Below, one piece after another: positions 61,616 through 64,000 of a stretch of 64,000 nt of DNA (the first letter of the stretch is position 1; every line of letters begins with the position of its first letter). Where the stretch lies: contig NZ_LMFY01000001.1 in the NCBI RefSeq assembly GCF_001426995.1, positions 828,712 through 892,711 on the forward strand. The letters are read 5' to 3'. The stretch comes from Microbacterium sp. Root553 (GTDB lineage Bacteria > Actinomycetota > Actinomycetes > Actinomycetales > Microbacteriaceae). Position numbers and translations under genes: made by a program. The notes under the pieces are model-generated. The model was given only the letters and a program-made list of their open reading frames with translations, made no database searches and was not told the origin of the DNA.

Positions 61616-62374
61616 ATGGCGAATGCGCTGATCACCGGCGGCTCCCGCGGCATCGGCCGGGCGATCGCGCAGGCGTTCGCGCGCCGTGGCGACCGTGTCG
61701 CGGTGCACTACGGACGCGATCGCGCCTCCGCGGAAGAGACCCTGACGTCGCTCGAGGGCACGGGTCACGCCATCGTCGGTGGAGATCTCGGCACCCCGGC
61801 CGAGGCACAGCGGGTGGTGACGGAGGCGATCGCCGCACTCGGTTCGCTCGACATCCTCGTGAACAACGCGGCCGTGGCCCCGAGTGCCGCGAACACGCAC
61901 CGCGCCGACGCCGTGCCGTACGCGCAGTGGCAGCAGGTCTGGTCGGAGATGGTGGCCGTGAACCTGCTGGGCGCCTCGAACGTCACGCTGCTCGTGGCCC
62001 AGCACCTGATCGAACGCGGGAGCGGCGGTTCGATCGTCAATGTCGGTTCGCGGGGCGCGTTCCGCGGCGAGGCCGACCACCCCGCATACGCCGCGACCAA
62101 GGCGGGGCTGCAGGCTTTCGGCCAGTCGATGGCGCTCACGCTCGCACCGCACGGCATCTCGGTGACCTCGGTCGCCCCGGGCATGGTCTCGACCGAGCGC
62201 CAGTCGGCCACGCTGACGGGCCCGGAGGGCGACGGCATCCGCAGTCAGAGTCCGTTCGGGCGCGTCGGCAGGCCCGAGGAGATCGCGGATGCGGTCGCCT
62301 ACCTCACCTCGCCCACCGCGGTATGGGCCTCGGGCACCGTGCTCGACCTCAACGGGGCATCGTACTTCCGCTGA
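61616..62374 (+). CDS. SDR-family oxidoreductase
   Basis: The 252-residue enzyme has TGGSRGIGRAIAQAF, VNNAAVAPSA, VNVGSRGAFRG, Tyr-Lys in YAATKAG and TVLDLNGASYFR at the C terminus. It is coupled to the XRE gene, with ATG 61616 one base past its stop. Substrate unknown; FabG-like 3-ketoacyl reduction is possible. Confidence 0.9.
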   Translation: MANALITGGSRGIGRAIAQAFARRGDRVAVHYGRDRASAEETLTSLEGTGHAIVGGDLGTPAEAQRVVTEAIAALGSLDILVNNAAVAPSAANTHRADAVPYAQWQQVWSEMVAVNLLGASNVTLLVAQHLIERGSGGSIVNVGSRGAFRGEADHPAYAATKAGLQAFGQSMALTLAPHGISVTSVAPGMVSTERQSATLTGPEGDGIRSQSPFGRVGRPEEIADAVAYLTSPTAVWASGTVLDLNGASYFR

Positions 62375-62402
62375 GCGCATCCGCACCACGCCGACACAGC
62401 AG

Positions 62403-62448
62403 GCCCGCACCGCTCTCCACAGCACGCCCGCACCGCTCTCCACAGCAC
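62403..62448. repeat. 23-bp direct tandem repeat
   Basis: GCCCGCACCGCTCTCCACAG plus CAC occurs at 62403-62425 and 62426-62448, between the convergent SDR and HNH genes. No hairpin of note; it looks like slippage or a small minisatellite. Confidence 0.75.
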
Positions 62449-62487
62449 GCGCCGACACCACACGGCAACGGCGCGCCCGCGCGTCGC

Positions 62488-63831
62488 TCATGCCGCCACA
62501 TCGAATCGCGCGCGGCCCCCGAGCCGAGGTCTGCACTCCGGGTCGACGTATCCGGGCGGAATGAACCACACCGTGCCCGCGACCCCTTTTCCGTCGATTC
62601 GGATCTCCCACCCGTTGTCGTGAATCCGATGGTGGCACGTCTCGCAGAGCAATACTCCGTTCGACAGATCGGTCGGACCGTGATCCCTGCTCCACCATCG
62701 GAGGTGATGCGCTTTTGTCATCTGCGGAGGAAGCCCGCACATCGCGCACCCTCCATCTCTCTCGACCAGTGCGAGGCGTTGCGCCCGAGTGAAGAGCCGC
62801 TTCTCTCGTCCCCAGTCCAGGATCTCGCTGCCACCGCCGAGCACACAGGGGATCACGCCACCGCTCGCAGCCATCCTCCTCGCCGCGCCGACGCCGATCT
62901 TCTGGTCGAAACCGTCGATGGTGGCGCAGCCCGTGCCGGCCTGCAGATCGTCGAGGGCGATGCGCACGACCACCGTGGCCCCGGCGAGAGGCATACTCTC
63001 CCCCTCGCATCCGAGAACGTGCGCACAGAACAGTGCGAGTGCGTCGACCTGGAGCATCGGCACCGTGCGGCGGTCGGCATCGGGTGCATCCGCGTCGGGA
63101 GCATCCCTGCGCGCTGCGAAAGCCGCGGTGACGTACCCGCGGATCGCGGCGACGATCGGCGCGGCGGTCTCGACGTCGATCCGCGCATCAAGATGCAGCA
63201 TCCCGTCTCGCTCGAACATGGTCAGTGACCGACGACGTCGCATCTCCTCACCCTTCGGCTCCAGTCCGTCGGGGTCCAGCCACGCCTCGGCGCGAGTGAC
63301 GAGCCGGCGGACATCGTCGAGGGAGAGTCCTGCGGCCTTGTCGGCCAGGATCCGCTCAGCCTCCGCGATGCGGTCGATTCCTGCCGCGATCCGGCAGCGC
63401 TCCAGAAGTGCGACGATCAGCCCGGCGGCCTGTACTCCGAGCCGACCGGCCGCGAGCGCCTCGCCGAGGGCGGGGTATCGAGCCGGCAGCCGAGAGCCCC
63501 GCAGATCGGTGCGTGGGGCGGTCGCCTCGCCGACGGCGACGAGGCGCGTCGCTTCGACCCGGGACACTCCCGTCGTCGCCGCGATCATCGTCTCCGCGGA
63601 ACGGAAACCCTGCTGCTTCGCGAGGCCGCCGGCGCCCAGCTCGCTGCGTGACTCCTGAGAGATGACTGCAGCGACGTCCGCATGGACGGCGTCGAGAAGC
63701 CGCCTCAGCTCACCCGTCGCGGAATGCACCGCGATCAGACGGTCGCGGGGCAGGCCCGCGGCATCGTCTGCGTCAGCCCACAATCCATCGAGGCGGGACA
63801 TCGCCTCGTGGAGAGCGGACAACTTCGACAT
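62488..63831 (-). CDS. DUF222 protein with C-terminal HNH endonuclease domain
   Basis: The 447-residue protein has an N-terminal DUF222 region of about 300 residues (13E12-type) and a C-terminal HNH nuclease with CAMCGLPPQMTKAHHLRWWS and LLCETCHHRIHD, in which two CxxC pairs bind zinc and His-His is catalytic. The family is highly repeated in actinobacterial genomes and is of uncertain role. The start codon ATG 63831 is 32 bases from a near-consensus SOS box. Confidence 0.92.
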   Translation of the reverse strand: MSKLSALHEAMSRLDGLWADADDAAGLPRDRLIAVHSATGELRRLLDAVHADVAAVISQESRSELGAGGLAKQQGFRSAETMIAATTGVSRVEATRLVAVGEATAPRTDLRGSRLPARYPALGEALAAGRLGVQAAGLIVALLERCRIAAGIDRIAEAERILADKAAGLSLDDVRRLVTRAEAWLDPDGLEPKGEEMRRRRSLTMFERDGMLHLDARIDVETAAPIVAAIRGYVTAAFAARRDAPDADAPDADRRTVPMLQVDALALFCAHVLGCEGESMPLAGATVVVRIALDDLQAGTGCATIDGFDQKIGVGAARRMAASGGVIPCVLGGGSEILDWGREKRLFTRAQRLALVERDGGCAMCGLPPQMTKAHHLRWWSRDHGPTDLSNGVLLCETCHHRIHDNGWEIRIDGKGVAGTVWFIPPGYVDPECRPRLGGRARFDVAA

Positions 63832-63862
63832 GCCTCGATTTTACCGCGCCAGATGCCTAGTT

Positions 63863-63878
63863 TCGAAGTTATGTTCTA
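63863..63878. promoter_or_regulatory. Candidate LexA (SOS) box
   Basis: TCGAAGTTATGTTCTA matches the actinobacterial LexA dyad TCGAAC-N4-GTTCGA at 10 of 12 conserved positions, upstream of the HNH gene on the minus strand. Confidence 0.5.
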
Positions 63879-63943
63879 GTGAATTCCGAGGTGCCAGCAT
63901 GCGGGTTGCGCCCACGCACGCCGACATACCGCCAAGCAGCACG

Positions 63944-64000
63944 CACACGCCACACGCCACACGCCACACGCCACACGCCACACGCCACACGCCACACGCC
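63944..64000. repeat. Heptanucleotide tandem repeat (CACACGC)n, runs off window
   Basis: Eight full units of CACACGC fill 63944-63999 and continue past the window edge. The flanking 63880-63943 shows no gene. Confidence 0.9.

Overview
The window is high-GC DNA from an actinobacterium, most likely Microbacterium or a close relative in Microbacteriaceae. This rests on the strong G/C third-position bias, the GTG and ATG starts after AGGAG-type ribosome sites, tightly overlapping operons, DUF222-HNH and DUF7882-like genes, a large DUF11-type surface protein ending in LATTG, and a DtxR/IdeR-type iron box. No rRNA, tRNA, CRISPR array, integrase or complete insertion sequence was seen. It reads as ordinary chromosome, mostly metabolic and transport genes with many local regulators.

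Layout. 0-6 kb: a zinc-ribbon short-chain dehydrogenase (cut by the window edge), a protealysin-like M4 protease overlapping its probable inhibitor emfourin, small unknown genes, an MscS channel, RNase HI with an extra C-terminal domain, and a DoxX-type membrane protein. 6-13.5 kb: a 1890-residue wall-anchored repeat protein followed by a LuxR-type regulator, bracketed by two closely related hairpin terminators. 13.5-16.3 kb: an ArsR regulator with a tandem AHSA1/SRPBCC protein, a second winged-helix regulator with a small membrane protein, and a hydrolase remnant. 16.3-25.1 kb: amino-acid catabolism around homoserine (permease, PLP racemase, two IclR regulators, homoserine dehydrogenase, aldehyde dehydrogenase, Lrp regulator and a PLP gamma-lyase-type enzyme). 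25.1-32.8 kb: methyltransferase, FAD disulfide reductase, YnjF-like CDP-alcohol transferase, TVP38 membrane protein and a YnjBCD-like ABC importer, resembling the E. coli ydj/ynj locus. 32.9-34.4 kb: an orphan radical SAM enzyme. 34.6-41 kb: a glycan-use locus (DUF5107-TPR protein, AraC regulator, GH35 glycosidase).

41-46 kb: a complete ferric-siderophore importer with a siderophore-interacting reductase behind an iron box. 46-54 kb: SDR, MFS transporters, two divergent MarR regulators, CsbD, and an NmrA/DUF2867 protein; three copies of a CTAGNTYACCTRG-like site tie the MarR genes to neighbours. 53.7-54.4 kb: an unusual non-coding array of nested repeats between two convergent genes. 54.4-64 kb: BCCT transporter, AarF/ABC1 kinase, PadR regulator, family 2 glycosyltransferase, a methionine aminopeptidase divergent from an XRE regulator and SDR, and a DUF222-HNH protein with a near-consensus SOS box. 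The window ends in a heptanucleotide tandem repeat.

The two parts most likely to hold something undescribed are the homoserine-centred catabolic cluster, linked by a shared TGCATCATA site, and the ydj/ynj-like locus, whose biochemical role is not settled in any organism I know of. All calls are by eye; family names come from motif recognition and no database search was run.
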